Shown one piece after another: positions 1 to 12,799 of a stretch of 64,000 nt of DNA. The stretch spans positions 133,823,077 to 133,887,076 of the forward strand of contig NC_134365.1 in the NCBI RefSeq assembly GCF_035582795.1, written 5' to 3'. This stretch comes from Mycteria americana. Lineage: Eukaryota; Chordata; Aves; Ciconiiformes; Ciconiidae. Both the position numbers and the translations under genes were made by a program. How positions within the stretch are numbered: position 1 is the stretch's first letter; every line of letters begins with the position of its first letter. A model generated the notes under the pieces. That model had not been told where the DNA came from. It worked only from the letters and a program-made list of their open reading frames with translations, and ran no database searches.

Positions 1-870
1 TTATGCTTGCCCTGTTCTCATAGCTTTGGTTTTCCAGCTTTGCCTGCTGTGGGAGATAGGGTGATACTTTCTTATTTCTTGAGTTCATAAGTTTTTAATA
101 GCTGTCTAGTTGGGCAAATTGTCCATTTTTTGCTCTTCTTTATTTGTAAGAAAACTGATAGTGATATGAAAGTGAGTACTGACCTGAGCCTGGAGCTGTA
201 AAAACCTAACGCTCTGGAGTTTTAAAGGATGCTATGAATATTACAGTTCCATATCATGTAAGGAGCAGGAGATACTCTTTTATTACTTAGGGATTTTTCT
301 TGTCATAAAATTACCTTTTGGTGTGATACAGCAAACACCATCTTTCCTAGCTGTCTTCTGTTTTGAGAGTTGACAGCTGGTTATTCATTACAGCCATCTA
401 TCAGCAAATTAGGTCTTTCCTCTAAATAGCAAATAAAAAGAAACAAAGGGGTACTCTTACTGTTCTGTCAAAGCAGCGAAAATGTAAAATTGCAGAATAG
501 TGACAAACTAAGTAGGGGATTTTTTTTTTCTGTCTTTGAATATGGTCAAATTAAGAAATAATTTGCATATGTTAAATAAATTGAACATCAAATACTAAGA
601 AAACCAGAATTGTTTCCATGCAGCATCATTCCATCCCTTTTTATACAGATATATTTTCAGGTACTCTTCAAACAGTTTTTTAGCAAGTTGGCTTTTCTTA
701 TTCCTTATGTGTCATTTTTTTTTTCAAGATGTTTAATGCTGCATACCCTGAGCTTGAACAGGAAGATGTTAAAGATCTTGTGTTTTGAGACTTCTTCCAC
801 TTAAACAAGAAGCAAAATAATATTTCCCAGATTATTAAGTTCATGCTTTCTAATATCTTTTGTTTCAAAG

Positions 871-978
871 GTTGCTGGTACACAGCTGTATGACTGGAGT
901 CTTCAGGGATATATTGCTGTAGAATCTCTTTGGAAGGATAATCCTAAGAAGAAGAAATCTGGGAAAAAAAGTGATAAG
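871..978 (+). CDS. APOO: APOO penultimate coding exon (36 codons, phase 0 on both sides)
   Basis: The exon opens after a polypyrimidine tract ending in tttcaaag and closes at AAG|GTAAGAAG. All 108 bases are open in one frame. The conserved motif LYDW..GYI..E.LWK is followed by a lysine-rich basic stretch (PKKKKSGKKSDK). Confidence 0.87.
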
Positions 979-3900
979 GTAAGAAGTCTGAAGAAATTGA
1001 TTTCTGAATTTACCACTGCATTTTCAGACAAGGAATATACGAACAATAGTGTTTTTTTCCACTCTGATTCAGCTTTTATTTCTGAAGACAAAGATTTAAT
1101 TCTATCTTTCTAAGCTGTGGAAAAATATTAAGCTTATTTCAAGTTAAACTTTCAGAAATGCTGTTTGGAAGTTTTCTTTAGTATAATCTCCTAAGTGTTT
1201 AATAGGAAAGTTGGGAGTATTGTGATTGGAATGCTAGGGAGCAAGGCTTTTACGGTCTTGATTATTAAAAAAAAAAAAAAAAATTTTTAAAAGTAATTTA
1301 ATTTGACAAGCGGCATCTTAAAAATCTGAAATAACTTTTTTATTACATAGCTCCTCTTTGAAAGAGAGCAAATAGTCTTGTTTCCAGTTTATTCCCATTT
1401 TGTTTTTTTCCTTTGAATGTTCATGAATATTTGCTCTAGCATGAAGATGTCATTGTGTGCTGCTCTATTAAACGTTACTATCTAGTCATAAAAACAGCAG
1501 TTTATAGGGATATGCAGTTCTTAAGGATTTAGTCATGGATAACTAGCTGTGTGGTTTAATACTTACAGCCCTATTTTAGGAAGCTTTGGTTTAATCGGTT
1601 CTCATCCAGGGGGCTGCCAATAAAACTTGAATTTCTTTTGAATCTGCTTTGAACTGGGCATCCTGGTGAGGTACCAAGCAGAGTCATTGCTGATAGCTTC
1701 TGCTTTTAAGATTTCCAGTTGTTAAACGCTGTACAAGGGATCAGATTAACATTCACATACCTGATTTTTTTTTTTTAATTAAAATAACGTTCATCTTTAT
1801 TTTCTGTTCTACAAGTCACTTTTTTTTTTGGTCTGGCATTACTGTTCTGTGTTAGGCTAAGCAGACTGATGTTTTGCCTTAGATATGCCTGCATCAGATG
1901 ACAGAGCAAATGCTAAGATAACGGCTTTGTTTTCCAGAGTATGGCAAGCACTGAGGTTTCTTTAAAACAGCATTTTTTAATTAACATTGCTAATACAACT
2001 AAGTGCATGTCTGCATGCTTATTTTCAGTTTTGGAAGGGAGCAGCTTTCCCTAATCCCCCTACAAAGCATCAGTGATACAGTTTGATTTCCTTGCGTACT
2101 TCACCAGAGAAGGGAAGCCTTTTTTTCCAGTGTTCCTGTGGTCCATGCTTATACAATACCACCCTTTTAAGGCATGTGTGCCTTTAATTACTTTAAATCT
2201 CAATATCTCAGCCAGTGTGCTCTTCTATAGTTGACTTGTAGTCATCAAAGTAGTTGTGCTATATTTAAGTCATATTATTCAGTGTACATGGATGAATTTA
2301 TCCTTGGTTTTGAGTTAGTGTTTTTACTGGTATCTAACTATTTGCTTATATGTTTGTGTGTGTTAAAGCAGTGTATATGAAGACTTTATATTAGATTTTT
2401 TTTTTATATGTATGATGTATATTATATTTCTGTATAAAACCATAGAATCGTTGAGGTTGGAAGGGACTTCTGGAGGTTATCTGGTCCAACCCCCTACTCA
2501 AGTGGGGCCACCTAGAGCCAGTTGTTCAGGACTCTGCCTAGATGGCTTTTGAATATTTCCAAGGATGGAGACTCCACAACCTCCCCGTGCAACCTGTGCC
2601 AGGGCTCAGTCACTCTCATGGTAAAAAAGTGCTTCCTGATGTTCAGAGGGACCCTCCTGTGTTTCAGTTTGTGCCCATTGTCTCTGGTCCTGTTATTGGG
2701 CACCACTGGAAAGAGCCTGGCTCCATACGCCGTGTACCCTCCCTTCAGGTATTTATACACATTGATGAGATGCCCCCGAGCCTTCTCTTCTCCAAGCTGA
2801 ACAGTCCCAGCTCTCTCAGCCTGTCCTCGCAGGAGATGTCCCAGTCCCTTAATCGCCTTTGTGGCCCTTTGCTGGACTCTGTCGAGTATGTCCATGTCTC
2901 TCTCGTACTGGGGAACCCAGAACTGGACACAGTACTTAAACTTTGTCTGTAGAGTTGGTCAAACATGATACAGAACTGTAGTGAATTGTAAGGTTTTAGT
3001 TTCATATATCTGTAATGGTTTGCTTCTACAAATTTCTAGATGTTATGACTGGATAGTAATGTCCAATAGAGCAGTACACAGTGACATCATTATGTTAGAA
3101 CGAATATTCATAAATACTCCCCCCCCCCATAAGATTCTGTTCTGCTGCTTTCAAAGGCATTTTGCATTCTACAAAATGCTACCAAGTTTCAAAATAAGTG
3201 CAATGTGATTAATTATATTGGTTGAAGATTAGCACTGACTTGTGAAGAAATGGGAACCTGTTTTAATGAATCATTACATTATGTTATGTCTTGATCATAA
3301 TTTATAACCTGCCTGAAGCTTCTGGAGTTAAGTATCTTAATGATGTTTTTGGTTTTTATCTACTAGACATTTCTGTTACCCCACAGGAGCAAGCTGTGCT
3401 TGTAGACAGCTATCTGTATCTGCTTATCTGTATCTCTGGCACAGATAAGCAAACTGACTTTTAGGAAATAGATGTAGATGGCTCAGTAAAGCAGAGTGTA
3501 AGAGACCAGAGAACTGTGTGTGTTGATTAAATGTGTGCCAGGGAGAGCCTTTAAGGTTTTTAGGGATTTTTTTTAACTGCTACATGAAGAAATAAAAGTT
3601 CAGGTGTGTAGCATAAAGCTTGTGTGGTTTTAAATTCACTTCTAAACTCACTGCATCTTTAGTTCCTGATTTCTAAGCAACTATGCTTGTTCTGTTGATA
3701 CAAACTGCTGCCCTAGCCGCAGACTGCTTCCCATCTCTTATTTTAGTTGTTTAATGTAGCCTGGCAAAACTAACAGGTGATTTGAAAACAACTTTGAACC
3801 AGCAGAAAGTCTTGGTCTTTCACTGTGGACCTCCTGATTGAGCCATAGCTCACAACTGGTAACAGTTCATACCAGGTTGACAATGGTGTATGGCTTCTGG

Positions 3901-6900
3901 GTTGTTGTAAACCAGAAGTCCTGTCTGACCAGAACACGGTATTTTCAACCCAGAGGCCTAAGACATAAGGGGGATAGCCACTGAGGGAGATGTTTTGGAG
4001 AGGCAATTGCACTTGAATAGACTGCAGGTATGGGACAGAGTTCCCTAGGTAGGTCTAGGTGTGGGGCGAGTTCCAGACAAGCTGGTTTGGAGAAATGCTC
4101 GTGTGTCCTGTCAGTTGCTGAGTCTTATGAGAGTGGAGACTTTCATCAGTGGATACTCATCCTGTATTGGCCCTAGGTGCTTCAGTAAATGCACTTGTAT
4201 AGCTCTTTGAATAAACAAAGGTTAGTTAATCATACTGTACCTTTCCCAAAACCTAGGCTGTCAAAAAGTATCTCAAAAAAATAGACAACATTAAAATATT
4301 TCAGAAAGACAGACTGACAGTGTCAGTAAAAATTAGCTGAGCTTTTTATTTTATTGTGCCTAGGCTTTCAAAAGGAAACATGTGGTTGTTATTGGAAGGC
4401 AAAAACTTTTGAAGCTTTCATCTTATTATAAGGCTTATTCAAGCACTTGCTACCTCAGCAGAAAAACAAACGACATGCAAAATTGCAGAGACCACTAAGT
4501 AAACACACTTCTTTCTCTTCCTCCTTGCAGAATCTTCACATCACACCCCTTACTTGCCAAAATATGTTATTTGCACAAAGGAGTGAAATGCCATTGAATG
4601 GTTCCCTCCTAAAGTTCATCTAATTGATGAGTATTGTTAGTGTTAACTGTTACCATTTAACTTCATGGATTAGGCAAGATACAAAAATCCTGTGGCTCAA
4701 ATGAAGAAGCACTATGCACTTGATGAAATTGCCTGCATTTCAGGTGTTCAGTGATCTCTTACCACTGGAGTATACAGCCTCGTTGTTTCTTTGTCCTCTG
4801 AAGTTGTTGAAGAGAGGGTATTGTCTCCCTGGTGTTTAGAGAAGCTGAACAGCAGTTGTGAAAAGTCACATGCTTTTGAAGTCACTACAGTGTGGACTGA
4901 AAAGTATTTCTAATGGAAGAAGTCTGCTCTGAAACTTCCTTGTGGTGAAGCAGTATAAAATACATAGTTGAGAATTTGGTGGGGTAGGGGTGGGTTTGGT
5001 TTTTTTTGTCTAGTTGTTTTGTTTTTTTAAGGTAGTGTTATGTTCTATCAGGATGTGGTCAGTCACAGTTAATAATTAAAACCTCTACTTTTTTTTATAC
5101 ATATAAGCACTGGTGTGTCCCTAACATGAGATGTGAGAGGTGAAGTTTACCCTAGAAAAACTTCTTCAGTCTGTCTCTAGTGCTGTGTGGTTATATTAGT
5201 GCAAAAAAGTACTTTTTGTTCATACAGGTGATCAGATCCACCAAAGCAGTATCACCTTTTCCAGCAAAACAATTTCTGTTTAAGTTGCATTTTTATTGGA
5301 GCTTTTACTGGTACAGAAGTGTCATGGAAGAAAAGAAATACTTCTAACTATCATGTACTAAAATTGGCAAAGCATTCTAGGATAGATTCTGGGACTTCTG
5401 TCTTCATTTGACAGCCCTGTGACAGAACTGGGTTGGTTTTGTATATTTATTTCTTATTGTCATACTAGGCAGCTAGATTCCTTAACTAGTGAAGGCAAAT
5501 ACAAATGTTATTCTTGAGTTGTTTTTACAGCAGATGTAACCCATTTCGTGAAACCATGCCAGAGCAAAATATGGGGTTTTTTGTTTTTGTTTTTGTGACA
5601 TTCACTGTAGCATTTTCCTGTTGTTACACAAAGGATTCTTGCAGATAGTCAAGCAATATACAGTTGGCTCTTCTTGGCTTGTGTTGATTTGTTATGTTGC
5701 TCATAATTTGTTTGATAGTCATAGGTACCACAGCTGTGCATAACTTCATGTTTGTGCAGCAATATGTCATTAAAATAGATGTGGTATGTTAATTTTCTGA
5801 AGGTTTTATGAAACAAAAACCTGTGCCAAATTGAGGTCATATCAACTGAAATCTAAGTTCTGCCAAGAAAGATGAATTCCAGGACCTTCTGCTGCTACAT
5901 TTCAAAACACTGTGACTGGAGCCCCTCCACAGAGCAAGTCTGTCTGATAAGGTTTTGAATATATATTACAGTATAGCATTCTGGTATCCTGAAGCTGGCT
6001 TGTTGAAGGAGCCGGCTCTTCAGGGTGTCAGGATGAAAGCTCTCTGCTAAAACTACACGAGTACCATAAGTAAAAATAGGTGTTCACATTTTTTTATTTC
6101 CAGAAGGATGAAACATTTTCCTAATAAGGGCAGCAGGAGTAGTTATTCAGCTTCTGTATACTTTATCTCAATATAAAGTGGACAACTTTTCTACTTCTTC
6201 CTTCAGGTAGAGGAGATGGTAGAAGAAATGTAACCATCTTGTTGGGGGCCAAGAATATTTTAAGGGTTTTATCTTCTGAAAATCTTTTGTTTACTTGAGT
6301 GATCTTTACTCACAAGAAGTAATTCCATAAAAATCAGTGGAATTAGCGTTAATATTTATATTATCAGGTTGTAAATCCTTAGGGGAACCGATAGTGAAAT
6401 GGAAGATATGTGTCTCCAACCTTGTTTATCTTAAATTTAGTTTGCGAAATTTGTAGAGAATCACACCAACTTATGCCTTTATGCAGTTTTTTAGAATGAT
6501 GCATCTGAAACCCTTTTGAGTAGCGTTAGGTGGCATCAAACTTACATTACTGGGGTTTTGCAGTTATGAAGGCTAATACCCTGCATTGCCTTTAGCTAGT
6601 CTTTGTAACTGGTCCCTCTGCTCTGCCCAATAATATCATAGTTCGTGCAAGATAATATTTTTCTTTATTTCTTTTCTTCTACATTCTTTTGCCTTCCAGT
6701 GCCTACAAAAGTGTTGAAGTAGCTGAACTGTTAAGCCAGTGAATTGCAGCTTCTTTTTTTTTCTTCCTTGTCAACAGCAATTTCTGTTTGATACTGGCTG
6801 AGTTTATCAGCTTTAGTACCTGTTCTTAGGTCGAGGGTCAGAGGGAACTATAGCAGCTTGAGGATTTTGTGCAACAGCATAAACGTAAGGACTGTGGTTT

Positions 6901-9900
6901 TCTATACAACGGATTATAACTTCTTTACAGAAAACTGCTTAAATATCAGTATTTCAGAGCCATGGTTCAATACATACCACCTATAAGTTTCTAACAATCG
7001 GGTCCCGTTTGTCAGTCAGCTCATTTTATGTTTATTTTCATGAAATGCAGCCTTTTTGCCCTTCCTCTTCTGCCTCTGGTTTTGATACTTCCATAATTTG
7101 TACTGTTGTATTGTGCTGTAGGGTTGTTAGCTCTCATAGTATAATGACTTCGTCTTCAAGTGACAAGGGCATGTGTTATGGCACCAAGTCACTTAAATCC
7201 AGGTTTTGTTCCAGCCAGTGAGCTAATATGTGCTGAAACACATAGAAAAACAGTTTTCTTCAGTTAGTTCTCAACTTTGTCTTGTCTTTATACCACTCAA
7301 AGAGGTGCTGTATTTTCAGCTGTTCTGGATTCTTTCTCTTCCCCCCACACTGAATCGGGCACCCATTGTTTTCACTGACGTGGCTGAAATGTGAAAAACC
7401 AGAACAGCACTAGAACTCTAAAAACACCCTCCTTTTAGGTCCTGTTCCTTTCTTCATATGTATGCTCTTTCCCACTTTGGTCCAATCAGTAATAAGATCT
7501 TACAGAAGACTGAGGTTTTCCCCCCCCCCCCCTTTTTTCTTGCTGTCTGTCATTTTGGTGTTTAAACAGCTTCAGAGATTGAGAGAAAGTCTTGCAGCTT
7601 ATTGTTAGGTTTTCATTTCTGCCTGGTCTGTTGATAGAAACTATCTGTGACTTACCAGCCAATACTAATATATATTTTTTAACCTATATATATTTATTAC
7701 ACATATAAAAATATAAAAATGTTTAAAATATAGCTATATCTATATAGCTGTCTCTGGGTATTTTATTAATTGTTAGCTGGTGACAGAGTGCTTCCAAGTG
7801 CCAAGATTGCTCAGCTTTGTTTCCTGCACTTGGTCAGAACAAGCATCAAGGAAATTGTGGACCTGGATTTTCCTGACCTGAAAGCTCTGGTGGAAGTTGT
7901 GATGCCAGTGTGTTGACTGGGGAGCTTTACCGAAAGCGTCATGGATCGTGACCGTAGCAAAGCTTAAATTGTGTTTTAAGAGGAGAGTTTTTAAGTCACT
8001 TGTGTTTTGAGTATCTTTTAAAACACAACATAAGCAGCTGAGAGAGCTTCTTTCTACAGTAAAGGCTTGTAAGACTCGTCTGTTCAAAAGCTACCAAAGA
8101 CAAGCAAAAGTTTGGTCATCTGAACTAAAACATGTACTTCTGCCAGAAAATACTATTCCCTGTCATAGGCTCTCCTTTTATTGTTTGGTAGTAAGAACAA
8201 CAACAGAGTAAAACTTGTAAAAATTATTACTACTTTTGGGTTGGATCCTTAGTTTGGGCTGTGGTGAATTTAAATGTGTTAGAGGTAGGAAAAGCAGAAT
8301 CTACTCCACAAAAAGTTGAGCTTTTTAGGGCAATTTAAGAGTAATATTTTTAAAAGTGCTTCATATTTCTGAGAAAGTTAAGTTCAAGCTCAACTAAAAA
8401 TAAAAGATAGACAACAAGTTATTGATTGACTGGGGGAGGATGAATAAGGTAAACCAGTGACATTCTCTTTGTTCTAAGCAATACATTGCAAACAAAAGAG
8501 GACAGAAGAAAAAGTAAATTATTAATCTGTGAGCCCAGATGAGCCTTTGTTTTTCTTTTGCACCTGTTGGTTTTTTTTCTGGTGGCCAGACTCTACCTTT
8601 CAGGAGTTTTCCATAAGCATGAGACATGTATACCTACCTTTGGAGTTACAATTTCTAAGGTTAGGTGCCAGTGTAAAAGTGCCTGGCCATCTGCAAGACT
8701 TCCTCGGAGCAACAGAAACTAACTTCTGCATCAGACCAGGCTGTGATGTGAGAAAAAAGCCACCCCACATCTGGTTTTTTTTGAGATTAGGGTAGGTTGC
8801 TTTTGGGCATTTTTCTCTGTATGGAAGGAGAATTTTCACAGAAATGGTTACTTTTTTTGGTTGTTGTTTCAAATTCAGGTCTCAGTGTATCTCTGTTAGA
8901 TACTGTGAGCTAAGTTGGGGTGTCTTTTGATCACTCGTACTGAAACCTTACAGAAAGCATTGTGTACAGTCCCCTTAGTTCCAATATTATTTTCAATTTC
9001 AAATAATGATTTTTTAAATTTTTTTTTAATCCCATGGAATCCCAATGTATTGAACACTTGACTAATGAATGTGTTATGGAGATTTCTTATCAGTCACCTT
9101 ATGGTTGCAACTGTCAGATGCGTAAGAATGCTGCAAAATATTTCCCCTTCTGCTGTGGGATAGAGCTCTGATGTGTGAACTCCTCTGGCCACCCAGATAC
9201 ATTATGGAGTGCTTGTGTTGAGCCAGAAAGTAGAAAGACCATCTTGAATATGTGCCTGCGTCTAATTATGAGAGGGCATCATGGCACAGAGGCAGCCTGT
9301 CTTCTGGGTCATTGATCTAAACGTGTTTTTGCTTCTGATCTGGTTTTGGGTGTGAGTAGAGAACCTTGAGACTTTGTTGTAAAATTAGGTGTGTTTATGT
9401 CCTGTGCTAGCTCAAAGGACGTCCTTTTCTGGCTACCCCTATTACTGCTTGATCAGTCTCACTCAGGTTCACTATCTACGTAGTGGGCGCATACAGTGGC
9501 TGGAGTTAAAAGAACTTCTTAATTGCTAATTCAGCAAATGAATTTGTGTGAGGAATGACAGTTTAGCAGTGGATTGGCTTGAATTAAATAACTCAGGCTT
9601 AATAGGTCTAGTGAAGACAAGCCCTGTGATGAGATCTACTGAGCTCACAGAAACAAAGGAACTGAGCAAGACCCCTATTTTCATGTATGTTTGTGTGTCT
9701 GTGTGTGTGTTGCTTTGGGGTTTTTTCCTCTTTCAGGACAAAAAAAAAAAGCTTACCTAGGTGATACTTGCTTTTTACAAGTTAGAACCAGCAAGTGGAA
9801 AAACATAGAACGCTCTGTGAACAACTTATTTTTAGTTCATTTGTTCAGGATTGAGTAATCCCTGAGATGAGGCATTGTGAGTCAGATTATTTATTATAAA

Positions 9901-11413
9901 TTGTAGTAAAATGTCATAACTTACAAGCTCCTGTACAGGAAAATTACGGAGTAGATCATTATTTTGAAATAGGTGTGGTTTCTGGATGTGATTTCCTATA
10001 CTATGAAATATCCGGGGGTAGTGATCAAAACCAAATGGGTTTTTGAAAGAAAGAATTACTATTTAAAGGTCTTGCTAGGCATATTTTGAATAAGAAATTT
10101 AAGAATTATCTTCGTAATTGAATCTTGATGTATTGAGTCCATATCTCCCAGCACAGCATATGCAGGGTCTCATAGACTTGGTGCCTTATTCATAGTGTTT
10201 AATTTGTGCTGGGACATAAATTTGACCCATCCTGTGAAATGTTGTATGTTTTCTAGTCTCTTCTGGCTTCTTTTGTTACATTTTCCATCACATTTAAGCC
10301 ATATTAGGTAAAAGTATCTTTTTAGAATTAAAAAAAAGCCACTTAATTTTCATGTGTAGAATTTAAGGATAATTGAGGCTGGGGGTGACCTCTGATCATT
10401 TTGTCCAACTCCCTGTTCAAAGCAGAGACAGCTTCGAAGTTAGATTTGGTGGCTTGGGCTTTGTGCAGTCAAGTGCTGAATATTTGCAAGGATGGAGATT
10501 CAAAAAGTTCTCTGGAAGACTGCTCCAGTACTTGATCAGTGGTGTGATACACCACCCACCACCCACCCCCTCGCCTTAGATCTAATAAAAATTTGCCGTG
10601 CTCCTGTGTCCTTTGCTCTGTGTCCTTTTGGTGTGAACCTCTGAGAAGAGCCTAGCTCTTTGAAATATGTAAATGCCCACTAAGGAACCATGGATAGCAA
10701 TTAGGTTCCCCCTTTGTCTGGTCTTCTCCAGGCTGAACAGACCCACATATCTCAGCATGTCCTTGTATGTCATGTGCTTCAGTCCCCTAGCCATGTGTGT
10801 GGTCCTTTAAGTGTTTGGTTTTTTTTTTTTTTAATTGATATCTGTTTAAAACTATAATCAATTGCCTGTTCATTATAGCATACTTGGCAAATACATAGAC
10901 CAGACACTCTAACAAGCCTCTCTTCCTTCTTTGATTTCTATCATCTATTTCGGGGAAAGTGTGAGAACACTCTCTCAAAGGATATGTACTAAAAAAGACC
11001 TATTGTATAAATCCACACAGAATTCAGAGAATGCAAAATAGCAACTCTGTGGGAATTCATCCTCTGTTATTAGTGCAGGCAAAATGAGTCAATTAAAGCA
11101 TTTCTGTTGAACTTCTTGTTCATTCAAATCCTTTAATTGCTCAGCTAACTACAGGAAGACTAAAATCCAGAAACTGTTCGGGAAAAGATCGTATTTGAGT
11201 ATATTATACTGAATTAGTCTCATCAGCCACTTGATTTTGCAAGAAGTTTTTGTTTCAGCTTTTGAAGAGGGTTTCTGTTCTAGCAAAAACATTAATCATG
11301 GATTGCCTCAGTTGAAGTTTTGTGCATATTTTTCCCTCCTCAAGGGTGATGCAGATGGTGACAAGCCCCTGGAAATCCATGCTGCTTCAAATGAAGAGCG
11401 AATCCAGAAGTAG
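871..11413 (+). CDS. APOO: APOO (MICOS subunit MIC26), last two coding exons; 5' part lies outside the window
   Basis: APOO is an inner-membrane protein of the MICOS complex that shapes mitochondrial cristae junctions. Coding exons seen are 871-978 and 11345-11413, joined in phase 0 (58 codons plus TAG). The first encodes LYDWSLQGYIAVESLWKDN, which matches the human APOO C-terminal block LYDWGLRGYIVIEDLWKEN. It is bounded by a tttcaaag acceptor and an AAG|GTAAGA donor. The second adds a hydrophilic tail that follows a lysine run (KKKKSGKKSDK). From memory human APOO ends shortly after the shared block, so this acidic/polar extension is either lineage-specific or an alternative terminal exon. 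Upstream exons (signal region, transmembrane segments) are not in bases 1-870, which look intronic. APOOL is the main alternative; the DLWKEN-like block favours APOO, as does the position next to SAT1. Confidence 0.85.
2441..2940 (-). mobile_element. CR1 LINE, 3' fragment (end of ORF2 plus 3' UTR)
   Basis: Read on the - strand, this is the C-terminal end of the CR1 ORF2 reverse transcriptase, with FFTMRVTEPWHRL and EVVESPSLEIFKSHL, the family's hallmark end. The element ends toward 2441 with GATTCTATG, the CR1 3' terminal unit. It is 5'-truncated, as most CR1 copies are. The frame from 2512 to 2895 remains open for 127 codons, which suggests a fairly young copy compared with the one at 10.4 kb. 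It is non-autonomous as it stands. Confidence 0.95.
7519..7532. repeat. Poly(C) run
   Basis: A run of about 13-14 Cs is followed by a T run in the APOO intron, a likely polymorphic and sequencing-error-prone site. Confidence 0.85.
10360..10806 (-). mobile_element. Degenerate CR1-like LINE fragment
   Basis: The same order of CR1 landmarks as the copy at 2.4 kb can be followed with many changes: a diverged 3' end near 10370 (gaggctgggggtgacctctg), a match to ATTTGCAAGGATGGAGATTC, then TTCTCCAGGCTGAACAGACC and the cttgtatgtcatgtgcttcagtcccc region. The reading frame is broken and a CA/C-rich expansion sits near 10550-10570. It is an old copy in the same orientation. Confidence 0.8.
11345..11413 (+). 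CDS. APOO: APOO terminal coding exon (22 codons plus stop)
   Basis: A good acceptor (atttttccctcctcaag) precedes GDADGDKPLEIH and the TAG at 11411-11413, in phase with the preceding exon. The upstream open frame from 11231 is intron read-through. A strong donor-like CAG|GTAAAG sits only 27 nt after the stop, so the exon may end at 11440 and splice to a 3' UTR exon. Confidence 0.68.
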   Translation, partial: GDADGDKPLEIHAASNEERIQK

Positions 11414-12790
11414 AACACCAGATCACTTGGCATCAAACAGGTAAAGGATAAAGACCGATAACAGTATGTGGCTACAGCAGCAAAATAACCTGGAAAAGCT
11501 GAACATTTGCATGTTTGACTTGTAGTTATCTTCATATTGATGAAGAAAGAGGGGTAGAGAGGGAGAATTTTATTCATCTTAACATTTCTCAAGAATATGC
11601 ATGCTCCTTAACACTATTTAACTTACCTAAATTCTTCATCTTTAGAGCATAGCAAGTAAATGTATGTCTCCTCCAAGGCTTCCGAGTTAATTTAGCAAGG
11701 TCTTGTTAATGTATTGCTTTTTTTCCTTCTTCCCTTCCCATTTCTGTCCCCTGTACCAAAAACCTCTTTGCCTTCTTTGTCACACCTGTGCAGGCATGAA
11801 GGAGGGGAAAGAAACCTCTTTCCTACTGATATGTTTTCTCTAAAGATTTGTCAATGCCAAGGTACGGTGTTATCTTACAGCCTGTAACAGTCCACGATGT
11901 GCCTGACCTTTCATGTTGATGCACCTCCCTAATGAGATGTGCTTCATCAGTTGGGAATGAATGATGGAGGAAATGGAGGCAGTGTTTCCCAGTTCTCCGA
12001 GCCAGAAACTTGAGTTGAGATGCCACTTTTGTTTCAGACTTGGCCACTGGGCTGCTTTCTAAACTCAAGCAAGTCCTGTGATTGTTACAGTTTCTAGAAA
12101 AGCAAAACAAAAACACATTCTCAACTTTAAGGTGGTTCAATTTCATAGGACAAAAATTGCTCTGTATTTGAGGCTTACTATTACTAATGATAATGTAACT
12201 GGACATAATTTAGTACAAAATCAGATAATGTCTACTCTGCTATCAGTTGATAAAGGATGTTTTTCCTGAATGTGTTTTCTAGTTGCTTGTCTTTGCCCTG
12301 TATTATTTTCATATTATGTTAAAGACTTATTTTTCATCAGAAAGTAATCCTAGCATTGTAGGGACTCCTCATTATTTTTGTATGCAGCATTCCATTTACC
12401 AGTAAAATTCTTTCTTTTCCTAACTGCCAACTGTGTAAATAGAGTCTGGATTTAGAAAACTGCACCAATTTTTTTCTTCAATGCATCATCACCAGTCACA
12501 AATGTTTGCAGATGTGATGGAACACACACATGTGCTGAGCAACAGTGTTCCACTGTTACACGGTCAGCTTTTTAAAAGCAAAACTAGTTTCTAATGTTGC
12601 ATTTCCCTTATTGTTTTTTTAATTGCTATAGCTAATTCTCACAAAGGCAAAAAGGTGTGTTGGCTGGCTGATTTACTGAGTACATGAGTTTTTCCTTTAA
12701 ACATATGAATATAAAGTCTTTAAGAACACGTGTTTTCCACTATTTTTTAAAATAGCCATGTAAAATAAAAATTAAAAAAAAAAAAAAAGG
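11414..12790 (+). other. APOO: Probable APOO 3' UTR
   Basis: If the terminal exon is not spliced at 11440, the first canonical polyadenylation hexamer after the stop is AATAAA at 12764-12769, followed by ATTAAA and an A-tract. A further AATAAA lies at 13676-13681. Open frames in this stretch (for example 11823-12206 on the - strand) show no protein-like features. Confidence 0.45.
12764..12769 (+). terminator. Candidate APOO poly(A) signal AATAAA
   Basis: This is the first AATAAA after the APOO stop codon, about 1.35 kb downstream. The following A-run is genomic and could also cause internal oligo-dT priming artefacts in cDNA. Confidence 0.4.
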
Positions 12791-12799
12791 AAGAACAGT

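Larger units (their letters stand above)
979..11344 (+). other. APOO: APOO intron, 10.4 kb, AT-rich, carrying CR1 fragments and simple repeats
   Basis: The donor is at 979 and the acceptor AG at 11343-11344. Apart from the two CR1 copies I see poly(A) at about 1265-1283, a C-run at about 7520-7532, an AT-rich stretch at 7670-7745 and a TG run at 9687-9711. None of the open frames shows a recognisable protein motif, and no additional exon could be placed. Confidence 0.7.

Noticed and set aside
2542-2952. 136-codon ORF on the + strand
   Set aside because: Antisense shadow of the CR1 ORF2 fragment.
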